Assembly (NCBI GenBank): GCA_037443205.1
Contig: JBBIOU010000018.1
Location: 1 to 64,000, forward strand
Direction of reading: 5' to 3'
DNA from: JBBIOU01 sp037443205
GTDB lineage: Bacteria; Bacteroidota; Bacteroidia; Flavobacteriales_D; UBA2798
DNA length: 64,000 nucleotides
This document shows, one piece after another, positions 1 through 8,182 of the stretch. Under the pieces are notes generated by a model. It was not told the origin of the DNA, did no database searches, and saw only the letters and a list, made by a program, of their open reading frames with translations. Numbering within the stretch: position 1 is the first letter of the stretch; each line of letters begins with the position of its first letter. Position numbers and translations under genes: made by a program.

Positions 1-133
1 ACCACTGGTCGAGAATTTCTGATGTAGTCCAGGCAGCCCATACTAGATCCAACGGAGCATGGAATGAGCGTTCTACTTTTATTTGGTTGTTCTGTTTATC
101 AACTGTGAAGTTGAATAAAATGGATTTGTTCAT
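1..133 (-). CDS. AHSA1/SRPBCC-domain protein, N-terminal fragment
   Basis: The leftward frame starts at an ATG (complement of 131-133) and runs off the left edge after 44 codons. The visible protein begins MNKSILFNFTVDKQNNQIKV and continues with RSFHAPLDLVWAAWT and a WT..E.L..W pattern, typical of the first strand and helix of AHSA1-type SRPBCC (START-like) proteins. The family binds hydrophobic ligands or assists Hsp90-like partners, but most bacterial members have no known ligand. It lies 40 bp downstream of the DUF1801 gene on the same strand. AHSA1 genes are frequent partners of ArsR regulators and DoxX/DUF1801 genes, which is what is seen here. Confidence 0.8.
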   Translation of the reverse strand, partial: MNKSILFNFTVDKQNNQIKVERSFHAPLDLVWAAWTTSEILDQW

Positions 134-173
134 GCTTATGAATTTTAAGTTACGTATTCAGTTGTTTTTACTA

Positions 174-872
174 TTAGGTTTCTATCCTAACCAGCTTTCC
201 TTTGCGTTTTACGATGTTTTTATAGTCCCACTGTATTTCCTTTGACTTTTTCAGCCAGCGTTTCAGGTCTTTTATGTTGATTTCAGTAACGCTGTTAAAG
301 AATATGGAAGCATCTTTGAATTTGCCGCCACGTACGTTCAGCTTTTCTTCTTCAAAATCGGCACCGCTCCAGAACATTAAGCGTATGCCGTTTTTCTGTT
401 TGCTGTAGCCCACAATGGGGTTGCCGTTTATAAACCACACCGGATGCCCGTGCCAAAGTTTGTTTTCAGCTTCTTTCAACTGCTGGTTAATTGTTTCAGC
501 AAGCAGGTTACAGATTTGTTTATCTTCTGAATTTTGAGAGTCATTATATGTTCTATATTCAGTATGTGTTGCCGTGTTTTCTGAACTAAATTTCAATCCG
601 GCTTCTTTTAGCGCATTAAACAACTTAGGCAAGGTACTTTTTCCCATCCCGTGTAAATTCAAAATTTCTTTTTCGGTATAGGTGGACAATTTTTTTAAGG
701 TTGTTATTCCTTCTCGTTCTAAAGCACGTCTGGCTGGAGCTCCAATCAGAGCCAAAAAGTTGTCTTTAGGTTTTCTCTGTTGTTCGCAAATGGGACAGGA
801 AGGACAGTCAGAACTTTTGTAGAATTGATGTCCATTTACACAAGTTTTTAGTTTTGGTGTTGTCATGGTCAT
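174..872 (-). CDS. Zinc-ribbon / helix-hairpin-helix / DUF1801 fusion protein
   Basis: This 232-residue protein has three recognisable parts. Residues about 10-32 hold a CVNGH...CPSCPIC cysteine cluster that looks like a small zinc ribbon. Residues about 38-93 (LIGAPARRALEREGITTLKK, LHGMGKSTLPKL) resemble the helix-hairpin-helix fold of the RNA polymerase alpha C-terminal domain. Residues about 120-220, with WHGHPVWFINGNPIVGY and LMFWSGADF, match DUF1801 (YdhG-like). The DUF1801 function is unknown; the first two parts suggest nucleic-acid contact, which is inference. A second ATG two codons in (866) is an alternative start. It follows the ArsR/DoxX pair after a 138-bp gap and precedes the AHSA1 gene, so the four may form one regulated cluster. 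Confidence 0.75.
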   Translation of the reverse strand: MTMTTPKLKTCVNGHQFYKSSDCPSCPICEQQRKPKDNFLALIGAPARRALEREGITTLKKLSTYTEKEILNLHGMGKSTLPKLFNALKEAGLKFSSENTATHTEYRTYNDSQNSEDKQICNLLAETINQQLKEAENKLWHGHPVWFINGNPIVGYSKQKNGIRLMFWSGADFEEEKLNVRGGKFKDASIFFNSVTEINIKDLKRWLKKSKEIQWDYKNIVKRKGKLVRIET

Positions 873-906
873 TTTATTGAGTTTGGCACGGTCAAAAAAG
901 TATTAA

Positions 907-961
907 TCTCTTAGGTCTCTGTGGAGTTTTTTTACCAAGGAGAACATGGAGGGAAACGGAG
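907..961. repeat. Possible decayed intergenic repeat (CTCTGTGGAG / CATGGAGGG words)
   Basis: The gap between the DoxX and DUF1801 genes contains the words CTCTGTGGAG, ACCAAGGAGAACATGGAGGG and AAACGGAGG. From memory, similar wording occurs in short dispersed intergenic repeats of several bacterial genomes. There is no second copy in this window, so the call is weak. Confidence 0.2.
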
Positions 962-1010
962 GTCTAGAAAGTACTGGTGTTAGAATTAATGATGTTTTCT
1001 GTTTGCATGA

Positions 1011-1394
1011 TTATGTGTGACTGTTTGTTTTTGCAGCGATGAGCTTATGATGATAGGTGTACGATATGGCCATCAGCGCAAAGGGCACCAGCATGGTGAG
1101 CATCTGCGGATGAAAGCCACCCACCGAAAGGCCGCTGTACACGGCACCGGTCAGGTCGAAGAACAGGCCGGCATAGGCCCATTCTTTCAGCCGCGGAAAG
1201 CCGGGAATAAGCAGGGCAGCCACACCCAGCAGCTTGGCCACGCCAATAATGGGCAGCATGTACTGCGGGTAGCCCAGCAGTTTAAAGATGTCCACCCACT
1301 CCTGCGTTTGCAGTATGTTGGGTATGGCCGATGACAGCATGAAGGCGCCAAAGAGCGCAGTGCTGGTCCAGAAAATAATGCGGTTTCGTTTCAT
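1011..1394 (-). CDS. DoxX family membrane protein
   Basis: A 127-residue protein with four predicted membrane helices (about 7-25, 45-65, 70-90 and 95-115). It matches the DoxX family through its length, the helix pattern and motifs such as KLLGYPQYMLPIIGVAKLLG and LKEWAYAGLFFDLTGA. DoxX proteins are linked to quinone or thiosulfate redox chemistry in some organisms, but most small bacterial members are uncharacterised. The start overlaps the stop of the ArsR gene by four bases (ATGA), so the two are translationally coupled and probably controlled by the ArsR protein. Confidence 0.85.
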   Translation of the reverse strand: MKRNRIIFWTSTALFGAFMLSSAIPNILQTQEWVDIFKLLGYPQYMLPIIGVAKLLGVAALLIPGFPRLKEWAYAGLFFDLTGAVYSGLSVGGFHPQMLTMLVPFALMAISYTYHHKLIAAKTNSHT

Positions 1395-1717
1395 TTTTTA
1401 TTTTTTTTAAGTTGTTCCAAAACATCGTCCAGCTGGTTAAAGCGTTTGGCGAGCAGTTGTTTAAACTGTTCCAGCCATTTTTCCACTTCGTTCATTTTTT
1501 TGGCGTTGAGGTGATAGTACACTTCACGGCCCTGTTGCTGTGCCTTTACCATTTCACATTCGGCCAGTATTTGCAGGTGTTTGGATACAGCCTGCCGGCT
1601 GGAGTTAAAATGTTCGGCCAGTGCGTTGGGAGTCATTGAACCAACCGTTAAAAGCATGATGATTGCCCTTCTGGTCGGGTCGGCTAGGGCCTGAAAAACA
1701 TCACGTCTGGTCTTCAT
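1391..1717 (-). CDS. ArsR/SmtB family winged-helix regulator
   Basis: A 108-residue protein of the usual ArsR length. It opens with DVFQALADPTRRAIIMLL, followed by the recognition segment ALAEHFNSSRQAVSKHLQIL and the wing QGREVYYHLNAKK. No cysteine or histidine metal site is evident, so it resembles the non-metal SdpR-like branch that often controls DoxX/AHSA1/DUF1801 genes. It is the first gene of the leftward cluster and overlaps doxX by four bases. An interrupted palindrome between the two promoter elements upstream (1755-1770) suggests autorepression. The C-terminus is lysine-rich. Confidence 0.9.
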   Translation of the reverse strand: MKTRRDVFQALADPTRRAIIMLLTVGSMTPNALAEHFNSSRQAVSKHLQILAECEMVKAQQQGREVYYHLNAKKMNEVEKWLEQFKQLLAKRFNQLDDVLEQLKKNKK

Positions 1718-1743
1718 ATCCTTTTTTTGCTACTATCTGGTTG

Positions 1744-1774
1744 CAAATATAAGTGCAATTATTTAGTTGCGCAA
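1744..1774 (-). promoter_or_regulatory. Bacteroidota-type promoter of the arsR cluster
   Basis: On the minus strand a TATATTTG box (complement of 1744-1751) matches the phylum consensus TAnnTTTG. A TTG (complement of 1772-1774) lies 20 bases upstream, the expected -33 spacing. The box is 26 bases from the ArsR start codon. Confidence 0.65.
1755..1770. promoter_or_regulatory. Candidate ArsR operator (interrupted palindrome)
   Basis: GCAATTATTTAGTTGC is two 7-base arms (GCAATTA / TAGTTGC) around TT, with one mismatched pair. It sits exactly between the -33 and -7 elements, where a bound dimer would block RNA polymerase. Assignment to the ArsR protein is inference from position. Confidence 0.5.
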
Positions 1775-1936
1775 ATTTTTTTTAAAAATTTTTAGTCCCA
1801 ATCATGCATTAGAAAATTAGCAATTTGGTTCAACAACGGCATACCTAGCTAATAAGAATTTCAGGATAAATTAATCTTATGATTTAAAAAAAATATTTTC
1901 TTTGAAAATTAATTTAAAACTGTAATGCGCTCAAAA

Positions 1937-3157
1937 ATGAAAAAAAGCATTCTTGCTACCTTATTATTATGTGTAAACTATTTTGCAGCTTCACAAAGCG
2001 ATTCGATAAAAATTTTAGAAAATGAATTAGTTCAGTTAGCCGAAAAAGAGAAATACATACTTATTGAATTAGAGCGAATAAAATTAGAAAAGTTACGTAC
2101 ACAAATGAAAAAAATTGGCTGGCCGGTATCAGCAAATTGTTCACAGATTATTGAGCATAGCGCCATGACACTTTGTTATGACAAGTTACATAAGCAAGCG
2201 CGTTGGGTATTCCATGCTATACCTCCGGATGTTGAATATGGAAAAGAATCGCGTACCAATGATTTTAGAGCAGACCCTAAAGTGCTCGAAGGCAGTTCAA
2301 AAAAAGAGGATTACTGGCATAGCGGATACGACAGGGGCCATATGGCTCCCAGCGCTGATTTTAGATGGAGTAAAAAAGCATTAAGTGAGTCATTTTATTA
2401 TTCTAACATGTCGCCACAAAAGCCCGAATTGAACCGCGAAATATGGGCTGAATTAGAAGACATGATAAGAGACTATGCCGTAAACAACAAGCGCAATGTA
2501 TATGTAGTTACAGGACCTTTGCTAAAGGCTGACTTAAAAGCCATCGGAGAAAGCAAAGTGTCGGTTCCGGAATATTATTACAAAGTGGTTGCAGATATTG
2601 ATGGCGATACTTTAAGGGGTATTGGTTTTATTATGCCGAATCAAAAATGCAGGTACCCGGTATTATACTATGCAGTAAGTATAGATAGTGTAGAAAAAAT
2701 AACCCATATAAATTTTTTCAGTTCGTTAACCAACGTGCAAGAAAAAGCTGTAGAATCGGTTTTTAGCATTAGCCCCTGGCAAAGTATCAAAGAAAAAGGG
2801 AATGTTTTGCCTATTAACCCGGGTTCGTTACCTAAGGGTAAATACAATACCATACAGGCTAAGTATCATATTGGCGAGAACACTTGTGTATGCGGAACGG
2901 TAGTAGCTACCAAATACAGCGAAAAATCGGGTTATACGTTTATTAATTTAGACCAAAAATTTCCTAACCAGCTTTTTAGCATCACTATAAATAAATCTGC
3001 GCGTAAAAATTTTACATATTTGCCTGAGAATTATCTGCAAGGGAAAGTTATTTGTGTAAGTGGCATAATTAATGATAATAAGGGTACCCCCGAAATAAAG
3101 GTTAATAATGAAAAATCGATTTTAATTATTGAAAATGAAAATTTTAACGAATATTAG
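1937..3157 (+). CDS. Secreted DNA/RNA non-specific endonuclease with C-terminal OB-fold-like domain
   Basis: The ATG at 1937 is preferred over 1925 because it starts a clean signal peptide (MKKSILATLLLCVNYFAASQ). Numbered from 1937, a coiled-coil-prone stretch covers about 20-55 and a NUC1-type (beta-beta-alpha metal) nuclease domain about 60-285. The DRGH active-site motif is at about 132-135, inside YDRGHMAPSADFRW, and is followed by the metal-binding NMSPQKPELN and W..LE. The catalytic His and the metal Asn are therefore present. The last 95 or so residues (YHIGENTCVCGTVV ... VICVSGIINDNKGTPEI) look like a single OB-fold. The enzyme should act outside the cytoplasm on nucleic acid; scavenging or defence are both possible. 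Confidence 0.88.
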   Translation: MKKSILATLLLCVNYFAASQSDSIKILENELVQLAEKEKYILIELERIKLEKLRTQMKKIGWPVSANCSQIIEHSAMTLCYDKLHKQARWVFHAIPPDVEYGKESRTNDFRADPKVLEGSSKKEDYWHSGYDRGHMAPSADFRWSKKALSESFYYSNMSPQKPELNREIWAELEDMIRDYAVNNKRNVYVVTGPLLKADLKAIGESKVSVPEYYYKVVADIDGDTLRGIGFIMPNQKCRYPVLYYAVSIDSVEKITHINFFSSLTNVQEKAVESVFSISPWQSIKEKGNVLPINPGSLPKGKYNTIQAKYHIGENTCVCGTVVATKYSEKSGYTFINLDQKFPNQLFSITINKSARKNFTYLPENYLQGKVICVSGIINDNKGTPEIKVNNEKSILIIENENFNEY

Positions 3158-3221
3158 TTTGCATAAAGCAACTAATTTTATAATTTTACGTCAATTAATA
3201 CAAACAAACAAAGCTATACTT

Positions 3222-3581
3222 ATGAAAACATTAAAATCTTTATTATTCACTTTATTAGCGATAACAATCTTGTTTCCCGCTATAGCACAACAATCTGTAG
3301 AAGAGCGCGCCAAAGCTAAAGTAGCTCAATATTCCAAGCAATTGCAACTTTCGCAAGAGCAGGTAAATTCTCTGCACCCCTTAGTTGCAAAATATATACA
3401 ACAACATGATGATTTAAAGCAAGCTTCTTCTACCGGCTCGGTAAGCCCTGAAAGAAAAAAAGCTCTACAGGATAATTTTTTAAATGAAGTTACCCCTATT
3501 TTAAATGAAACACAACTGGCCGACCTTAAAAAAATTATGGACAGAGAAAATATGCGAGATGTAAATACAGGTGGCCGATAA
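3222..3581 (+). CDS. Small exported Spy/CpxP-like protein
   Basis: The ATG at 3222 gives a 119-residue protein that begins with a clear signal peptide (MKTLKSLLFTLLAITILFPA ending in AIAQQ). An earlier in-frame ATG at 3129 lies inside the nuclease gene and would bury the signal, so it is rejected. The mature part is helical and charged, with two copies of an L..Q motif (LQLSQEQVNSL and LNETQLADLKKIM) resembling the LTxxQ signature of periplasmic Spy/CpxP chaperone-like proteins. The function is inferred only from this resemblance. A hairpin terminator follows directly. Confidence 0.7.
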   Translation: MKTLKSLLFTLLAITILFPAIAQQSVEERAKAKVAQYSKQLQLSQEQVNSLHPLVAKYIQQHDDLKQASSTGSVSPERKKALQDNFLNEVTPILNETQLADLKKIMDRENMRDVNTGGR

Positions 3582-3599
3582 ATAGAAAACTTTAACAGC

Positions 3600-3623
3600 A
3601 AGGGGCAAAAAGCCCCTTTTTTT
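3600..3623 (+). terminator. Rho-independent terminator
   Basis: AAGGGGC, loop AAAAA, GCCCCTT, then a run of Ts to 3623. The hairpin ends the nuclease/Spy-like unit. The ATG of the next gene begins at 3624, directly after the T run. Confidence 0.85.
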
Positions 3624-4610
3624 ATGCAAAAAAGCATACTTATTATTGTATTTACCTGGATATTTCAAATATGGTTTTCTTTACCTTCCTGGATAGGCGG
3701 TCAATTAGCTGATGAATATTTTTTTAACTTTTATCACCCCCTTTTAAACAACACATTAACCATTTTATTTATATTATCTCTTCTTTGTATTACATTTTGT
3801 TATACCCATAGAAAGCTATTGTATTTTTTATCGGCAGCGTTGCTTGTTGCCTTGTGTACAGTAAATATTCATTTAATTCAACCCTGGCAACTCGTCAATT
3901 TATTTTTATTAGGATGTTTTGTATTTAAACAAACCCATTTGGCAGTATTAATCTTTAGCGGATTATTTTTTTGGAGTGGCATGAACAAGGTTAATCCCTG
4001 GTTTCAAACAGAAATATTTAGCTGGTTTTTTTCTCCTCTATTTAATGGTAAATGGCAGCAGTTTTATTTTCTGATACCTGCAATAGAAATTACATCAGCC
4101 ATACTTTTATTATTTCAAAAAACCAGAAAAAATGCAGTAATTGTTTGTATTGCTAAACATATATTTGTGGTATTCATGCTAAGCCCCTTGTTTCATAACT
4201 GGAACTATGTGGTTATACCCTGGAACATCGGATTAGCTTCAATTCTTTATGTTTTATACCTTAAACCGGTAAAAATAAATATCAGCAATTATGATTTTAA
4301 ACTGCTCCGATATATTATTATAATATTTTTTTGGATTTGTCCTGCTCTTTGGTATATAGGTTTATGGCCTTTTAACCTTTCGTTTCAGTTATACTCAGGT
4401 TATCATTCTAGCACTTATCTGTATGCCGATAATGGCTATAAAAAAGAAATTGAACAGTATTATATAGTAAAATATGGTGTTCCGCTATATGTAAGCGACC
4501 ATAGTTTACGAAGCATTAAAAACAAAATTGTACGAAAGCATCCAAATATTACGCTTATGCACATTTACAAACTGCCATTTATTAAGGAAAAAAAATTAAA
4601 GCAATTTTAA
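3624..4610 (+). CDS. Multi-pass membrane protein of unknown function
   Basis: A 328-residue protein that is almost entirely hydrophobic, with about eight or nine predicted helices and many aromatic residues (FTWIFQIWFSLPSWIGG at the start, FWICPALWYIGLWPF near 230). The last 80 residues (GYHSSTYLYADNGYKKEIEQ onward) are polar and should lie on one side of the membrane. The middle segment FFWSGMNKVNPWF with a later AKHIFVVFMLSP recalls vitamin-K-carboxylase/HTTM or DoxX-like proteins, but I cannot assign a family. No other start is evident, so the first ATG, touching the preceding terminator, is used. The 3' end overlaps the convergent gene 4596-4859 by 15 bases. Confidence 0.7.
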   Translation: MQKSILIIVFTWIFQIWFSLPSWIGGQLADEYFFNFYHPLLNNTLTILFILSLLCITFCYTHRKLLYFLSAALLVALCTVNIHLIQPWQLVNLFLLGCFVFKQTHLAVLIFSGLFFWSGMNKVNPWFQTEIFSWFFSPLFNGKWQQFYFLIPAIEITSAILLLFQKTRKNAVIVCIAKHIFVVFMLSPLFHNWNYVVIPWNIGLASILYVLYLKPVKINISNYDFKLLRYIIIIFFWICPALWYIGLWPFNLSFQLYSGYHSSTYLYADNGYKKEIEQYYIVKYGVPLYVSDHSLRSIKNKIVRKHPNITLMHIYKLPFIKEKKLKQF

Positions 4611-4859
4611 ATTGTTAACGCAATATTGCATTTGTTGGTTATACTCATTTTCGGATGAGGATACAATACCTGCACCCGCTAAATTGATTAAGTCGTTTAA
4701 AAAATTACGTGTTGCAAAATCTTTTATTTCGTATTGGTTAATTGTATAAAACTTACCTATGAGCATAATTTCCTCAAAGTGATTCAAGTCGGTTATCTTA
4801 AAAAACGATTGGTTATTGTTATATTTTCTGTATATCGGAAACATATTACAAAATTGCAT
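4596..4859 (-). CDS. Small conserved-looking hypothetical protein
   Basis: An 87-residue protein, mostly polar, rich in Asn and aromatic residues (FPIYRKYNNNQSFFKITDLN, then FEEIMLIGKFYTINQYEIKD). The composition looks like real protein rather than a shadow frame, and it fills an otherwise empty gap. I recall similar short YRKY...SFFKI proteins in other Bacteroidota but know no function. It is convergent with the membrane protein gene and divergent from the TPR gene, whose start lies 14 bases away. Confidence 0.55.
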   Translation of the reverse strand: MQFCNMFPIYRKYNNNQSFFKITDLNHFEEIMLIGKFYTINQYEIKDFATRNFLNDLINLAGAGIVSSSENEYNQQMQYCVNNLKLL

Positions 4860-4867
4860 TAAATTTG
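4860..4867 (+). promoter_or_regulatory. Possible -7 box of the TPR-addB unit
   Basis: TAAATTTG matches TAnnTTTG exactly and ends 6 bases before the ATG at 4874. No convincing -33 TTG is seen at the right distance. If used, the transcript would be leaderless. Confidence 0.35.
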
Positions 4868-4873
4868 AATTGT

Positions 4874-5425
4874 ATGAAAGAAAAAAAGCATCATTTAAAA
4901 GGAGTAGAATATCTTAAAAAAGGAAAATATAACGAAGCCTTGCGATGCTTTAATCAAGCACTCGAAATTAACCCCGATTATTGCGATTGTTTAACCGACA
5001 GGGCAATAGCATATTTTTATCTGAAAAAAAATGAATTATCCATTATTGATTTAGACAGAGCGGTGTATCTGGAGCCTCAAAATCCCTTTCGTTATTCAAG
5101 CAGAGCATACATCAAAGAAAAAATAGGCGATAATTACGGAGCTATGGAAGATTATAAAAAAGCCATTGAATTAGATCCGGATGATGCAATAGCTTATAAT
5201 AATCTGGGACTTATTGAAGAAAAATTGGGTTACATGAATAGCGCTAAAATAAATTTTCAAAAAGCTGATTCATATTTTCACATGCAAAATTACAGCTCTC
5301 CGGAAGCATTAAATAACCGGTCGGAAAAAAATAAAAAAGAATACATCAAAGCCATTTTTAAAAGCAAATCGTCATTAAAAGAATTTATAAGGTTTATATT
5401 TAATGGATTTAAATTAAAAAAATGA
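4874..5425 (+). CDS. Tetratricopeptide repeat protein
   Basis: The ATG at 4874 is chosen over a TTG nine bases earlier, giving 183 residues. Three consecutive TPR units are clear from about 7-108, each with the A-x(3)-Y/F-x(4)-A/P pattern: YLKKGKYNEALRCFNQALEI, then the LKKNELSIIDLDRAVYL unit, then KIGDNYGAMEDYKKAIEL. A fourth, weaker unit follows. There is no signal peptide, so it is probably cytoplasmic. TPRs are protein-binding scaffolds and the partner is unknown. The stop overlaps the start of the AddB-like gene by four bases (ATGA), so the two are coupled. Confidence 0.85.
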   Translation: MKEKKHHLKGVEYLKKGKYNEALRCFNQALEINPDYCDCLTDRAIAYFYLKKNELSIIDLDRAVYLEPQNPFRYSSRAYIKEKIGDNYGAMEDYKKAIELDPDDAIAYNNLGLIEEKLGYMNSAKINFQKADSYFHMQNYSSPEALNNRSEKNKKEYIKAIFKSKSSLKEFIRFIFNGFKLKK

Positions 5426-8124
5426 AACCATTTTTACTGCAAGTTTCTGAGTATGTTCTATCCCAACATAACAACCTCGAAAATATTTTAATTGTGTTAC
5501 CTGGTAAAAGAGGGGGTTTGTTTTTAAAGAAATATTTATTTGACATTATTAAAAAACCTTTCCTGTCACCAAAAATATCAACCTTATCAGAACTATGCGA
5601 AGAAAGCACGGGTGAATTTGTTGCGGATAAAACCACCCTGGTTATTCACTTATTTAACGCATATAACGAAGCACATCCTAATGAACATGAAAATTTTGAT
5701 AATTTTCTGTTATGGGGTGATATTTTACTAAATGATTTTAATGAAATAGATAAACAACTGATTAACGCCCACAATTTATATGGTAACTTACGTGATTTGC
5801 AGGAAATAGACGATTGGAGTTTTAATCTGCACGAGCTAAGCAAAGGACAAATTAACTTCGAAAACTTTTGGCATATTGCCGGAAAAACCTACGAATTTTT
5901 TAATAAAAAATGCTACGAAGCACAAATAAACTACTCCGGAGGGCTTTACAAAAAATTTGCATTGAATGTAAATAAATATGCTGAAAGCCTGCCCTACGAA
6001 AAAATATACTTCTGTGGTTTTAATGCCTTATCAAAAGCCGAAGAAAAAATTATTACTTCACTCTGTTATTCGGCCAAAGCAGAAATTATATGGGATATGG
6101 ACGAATATTATGTATCCAATCCGCAGCACGAAGCAGGCTACTTTTACCGAAAATTTAAAAATAAATATCCCGATTTAACAAACCATTTTACCGGGAAGTA
6201 TTATTCAACCGAAGAAAAAAATATATACACTTACGCCTGTAACGGTAATACCGAACAAATAAGCGCTTTAAGCTCAATCATGAGTACATACCCGCAAACC
6301 GATTTAAATGAAGCCGTAATACTCTGTGATGAGAGTTTAATAATCCCGTTATTATCAGAGTTACCCCAGCGCGATAAACTGAATATTACCATGGGTTATT
6401 CGCTTAAATATCATCATTTGTTTGGTTTTTATAAATCTGTATCAGAAATAATTACAAGAGAAAATACTACTGACATAGCACCTCTGCTCAAACTGATTAA
6501 TAATCCGTTTTTTATAAAATATTTTAATCACAAAACATTACTTGCATATATCAGCGCAAACAAATTAACCGAACTTAATCAACAACATATTCATGCTATA
6601 CAACCGCATTTTGCTCCACTTGATTTTATATTTAAACCTACTCAATCTATTGAAGAATATTACCATCAGTTAATACTCGTTACCGATAAAATAAAGTCGC
6701 TTATTTCGCCCGATGAAAACATTGTTTTTGAAATAATATTTTTGTTTGAACAAAACATTCGTAAAATATATAATCTGGACATTATTCGCCAAAACAATGT
6801 GTCGGTAAAATCATTTAAACAATTATTATTTCAGCAAATACAATCTGATTCGCTTTCCTTTATCGGAGAACCTCTTGAAGGCACACAGGTTATGGGTATG
6901 CTGGAAACACGTTCTCTGGATTTTGAAAACGTATATCTTTTATCGGTAAACGAAGAAAATATGCCTAAAGCTGATTTTGACAATTCATTTATACCCAACG
7001 AACTAAAAAAACTCTACGGCTTACCCACCCAAAAAGAAAAAGATTGTATTTATGCCAACCATTTTTACAGATTATTGCAACGAGCTAAAAATATACACTT
7101 GTTTTACAATACCATGCCCGGTGTATTTGGCAGCAACGAACCGAGCAGATATATACTGGAAATTGAAAATATGCTCGCTCAGCAAAATCAAAACATTAAA
7201 TTTTATAAGCATGATATACTTTTTAAACAAAACCACACTACCATAATCGAAAACATAATTACCAAAGACGAACATTATTATCAATTACTGAATGAGCGAC
7301 TCAGTAAAGGAATGTCGCCTACAGCTATAAATACTTTTATTAATTGTCAACTCGATTTTTATTACAAAGTATTGTTAGGTATAAAAGAATACACAGACCC
7401 CGACCGCGACACCGGACACGATTTTATAGGTAATCTTTTTCATGCTGTACTAGAAAATTTTTACGCTGATTTTTTAAATAAACCCATAAATGCATCTGAT
7501 ATAAGCAAACTAAAAGATAACCTGAACAACTATGTTCATAAAGTTGCTCAAACGCTGGATTCTTATAAATACATCCATACGGCAAAATACCATTTATATA
7601 CTGATGTTTGTTTAAATTATTTACTGCGATTTTGTAACTACGAAGAAAAATATCTGGAAAAAAACAAAGTCGAGATTTTACATTTAGAAGAAACACTTAC
7701 ATTAAACTTAGATTTTGCCGGTAAAGACATAAAGATTACCGGTAAAATTGATCGTATTGATGCAGAAAATGGCATCTACCGCGTTATAGATTATAAAACA
7801 GGCAAGGTAGATGATAAAAATTTTAAAATTTCAATCAATGAAAATATCATAAACCCTGCCTACGATAAAGCATTGCAACTGCTCATTTATGCGTATTTGG
7901 TATTTCATAAATATCCCGCTTACAATTATTTAAAATGCGGTGTTTATGCCATAAGACAGCAACAGGATATGTTTAAATGTTTAACAATAACTAATAAAGA
8001 ATTAATTCACAGAGAACAATTACCCGAAATAGAAAGCTTGCTGAAAATAATCATTGAGCAAATGTATGCCCCCTGTGATTTAAAACATAATACCAAAGCC
8101 AGATATTGTATCTTATGCAAGTAA
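5422..8124 (+). CDS. addB: AddB-like PD-(D/E)XK nuclease/helicase-fold protein
   Basis: A 900-residue protein resembling the AddB half of AddAB helicase-nucleases, which process double-strand breaks for recombination. The N-terminus has only a degenerate P-loop-like segment (VLPGKRGGLFLKKYL, about 26-40). The C-terminal RecB-type nuclease domain shows GNLFHAVLENFY (about 669-680), GKIDRIDAENG with VIDYKTGK (about 774-795) and a later Q..YAY. One Cys (INCQLDFYY, about 641) and three near the end (PCD, YCILCK) could bind the Fe-S cluster known in AddB. No addA partner is in the window. The family call is firm; the exact role is less so. Confidence 0.8.
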   Translation: MKPFLLQVSEYVLSQHNNLENILIVLPGKRGGLFLKKYLFDIIKKPFLSPKISTLSELCEESTGEFVADKTTLVIHLFNAYNEAHPNEHENFDNFLLWGDILLNDFNEIDKQLINAHNLYGNLRDLQEIDDWSFNLHELSKGQINFENFWHIAGKTYEFFNKKCYEAQINYSGGLYKKFALNVNKYAESLPYEKIYFCGFNALSKAEEKIITSLCYSAKAEIIWDMDEYYVSNPQHEAGYFYRKFKNKYPDLTNHFTGKYYSTEEKNIYTYACNGNTEQISALSSIMSTYPQTDLNEAVILCDESLIIPLLSELPQRDKLNITMGYSLKYHHLFGFYKSVSEIITRENTTDIAPLLKLINNPFFIKYFNHKTLLAYISANKLTELNQQHIHAIQPHFAPLDFIFKPTQSIEEYYHQLILVTDKIKSLISPDENIVFEIIFLFEQNIRKIYNLDIIRQNNVSVKSFKQLLFQQIQSDSLSFIGEPLEGTQVMGMLETRSLDFENVYLLSVNEENMPKADFDNSFIPNELKKLYGLPTQKEKDCIYANHFYRLLQRAKNIHLFYNTMPGVFGSNEPSRYILEIENMLAQQNQNIKFYKHDILFKQNHTTIIENIITKDEHYYQLLNERLSKGMSPTAINTFINCQLDFYYKVLLGIKEYTDPDRDTGHDFIGNLFHAVLENFYADFLNKPINASDISKLKDNLNNYVHKVAQTLDSYKYIHTAKYHLYTDVCLNYLLRFCNYEEKYLEKNKVEILHLEETLTLNLDFAGKDIKITGKIDRIDAENGIYRVIDYKTGKVDDKNFKISINENIINPAYDKALQLLIYAYLVFHKYPAYNYLKCGVYAIRQQQDMFKCLTITNKELIHREQLPEIESLLKIIIEQMYAPCDLKHNTKARYCILCK

Positions 8125-8182
8125 TCCATTCCATAAATATTTATTGACCGTTTGCTTGATATTGATTATTTTCGTATAAAAT

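Noticed and set aside
1017..1334. Rightward 105-codon frame opposite doxX
   Set aside because: It is antisense to a clear DoxX gene, has no domain, and is Gln/His-rich in the way of shadow frames.
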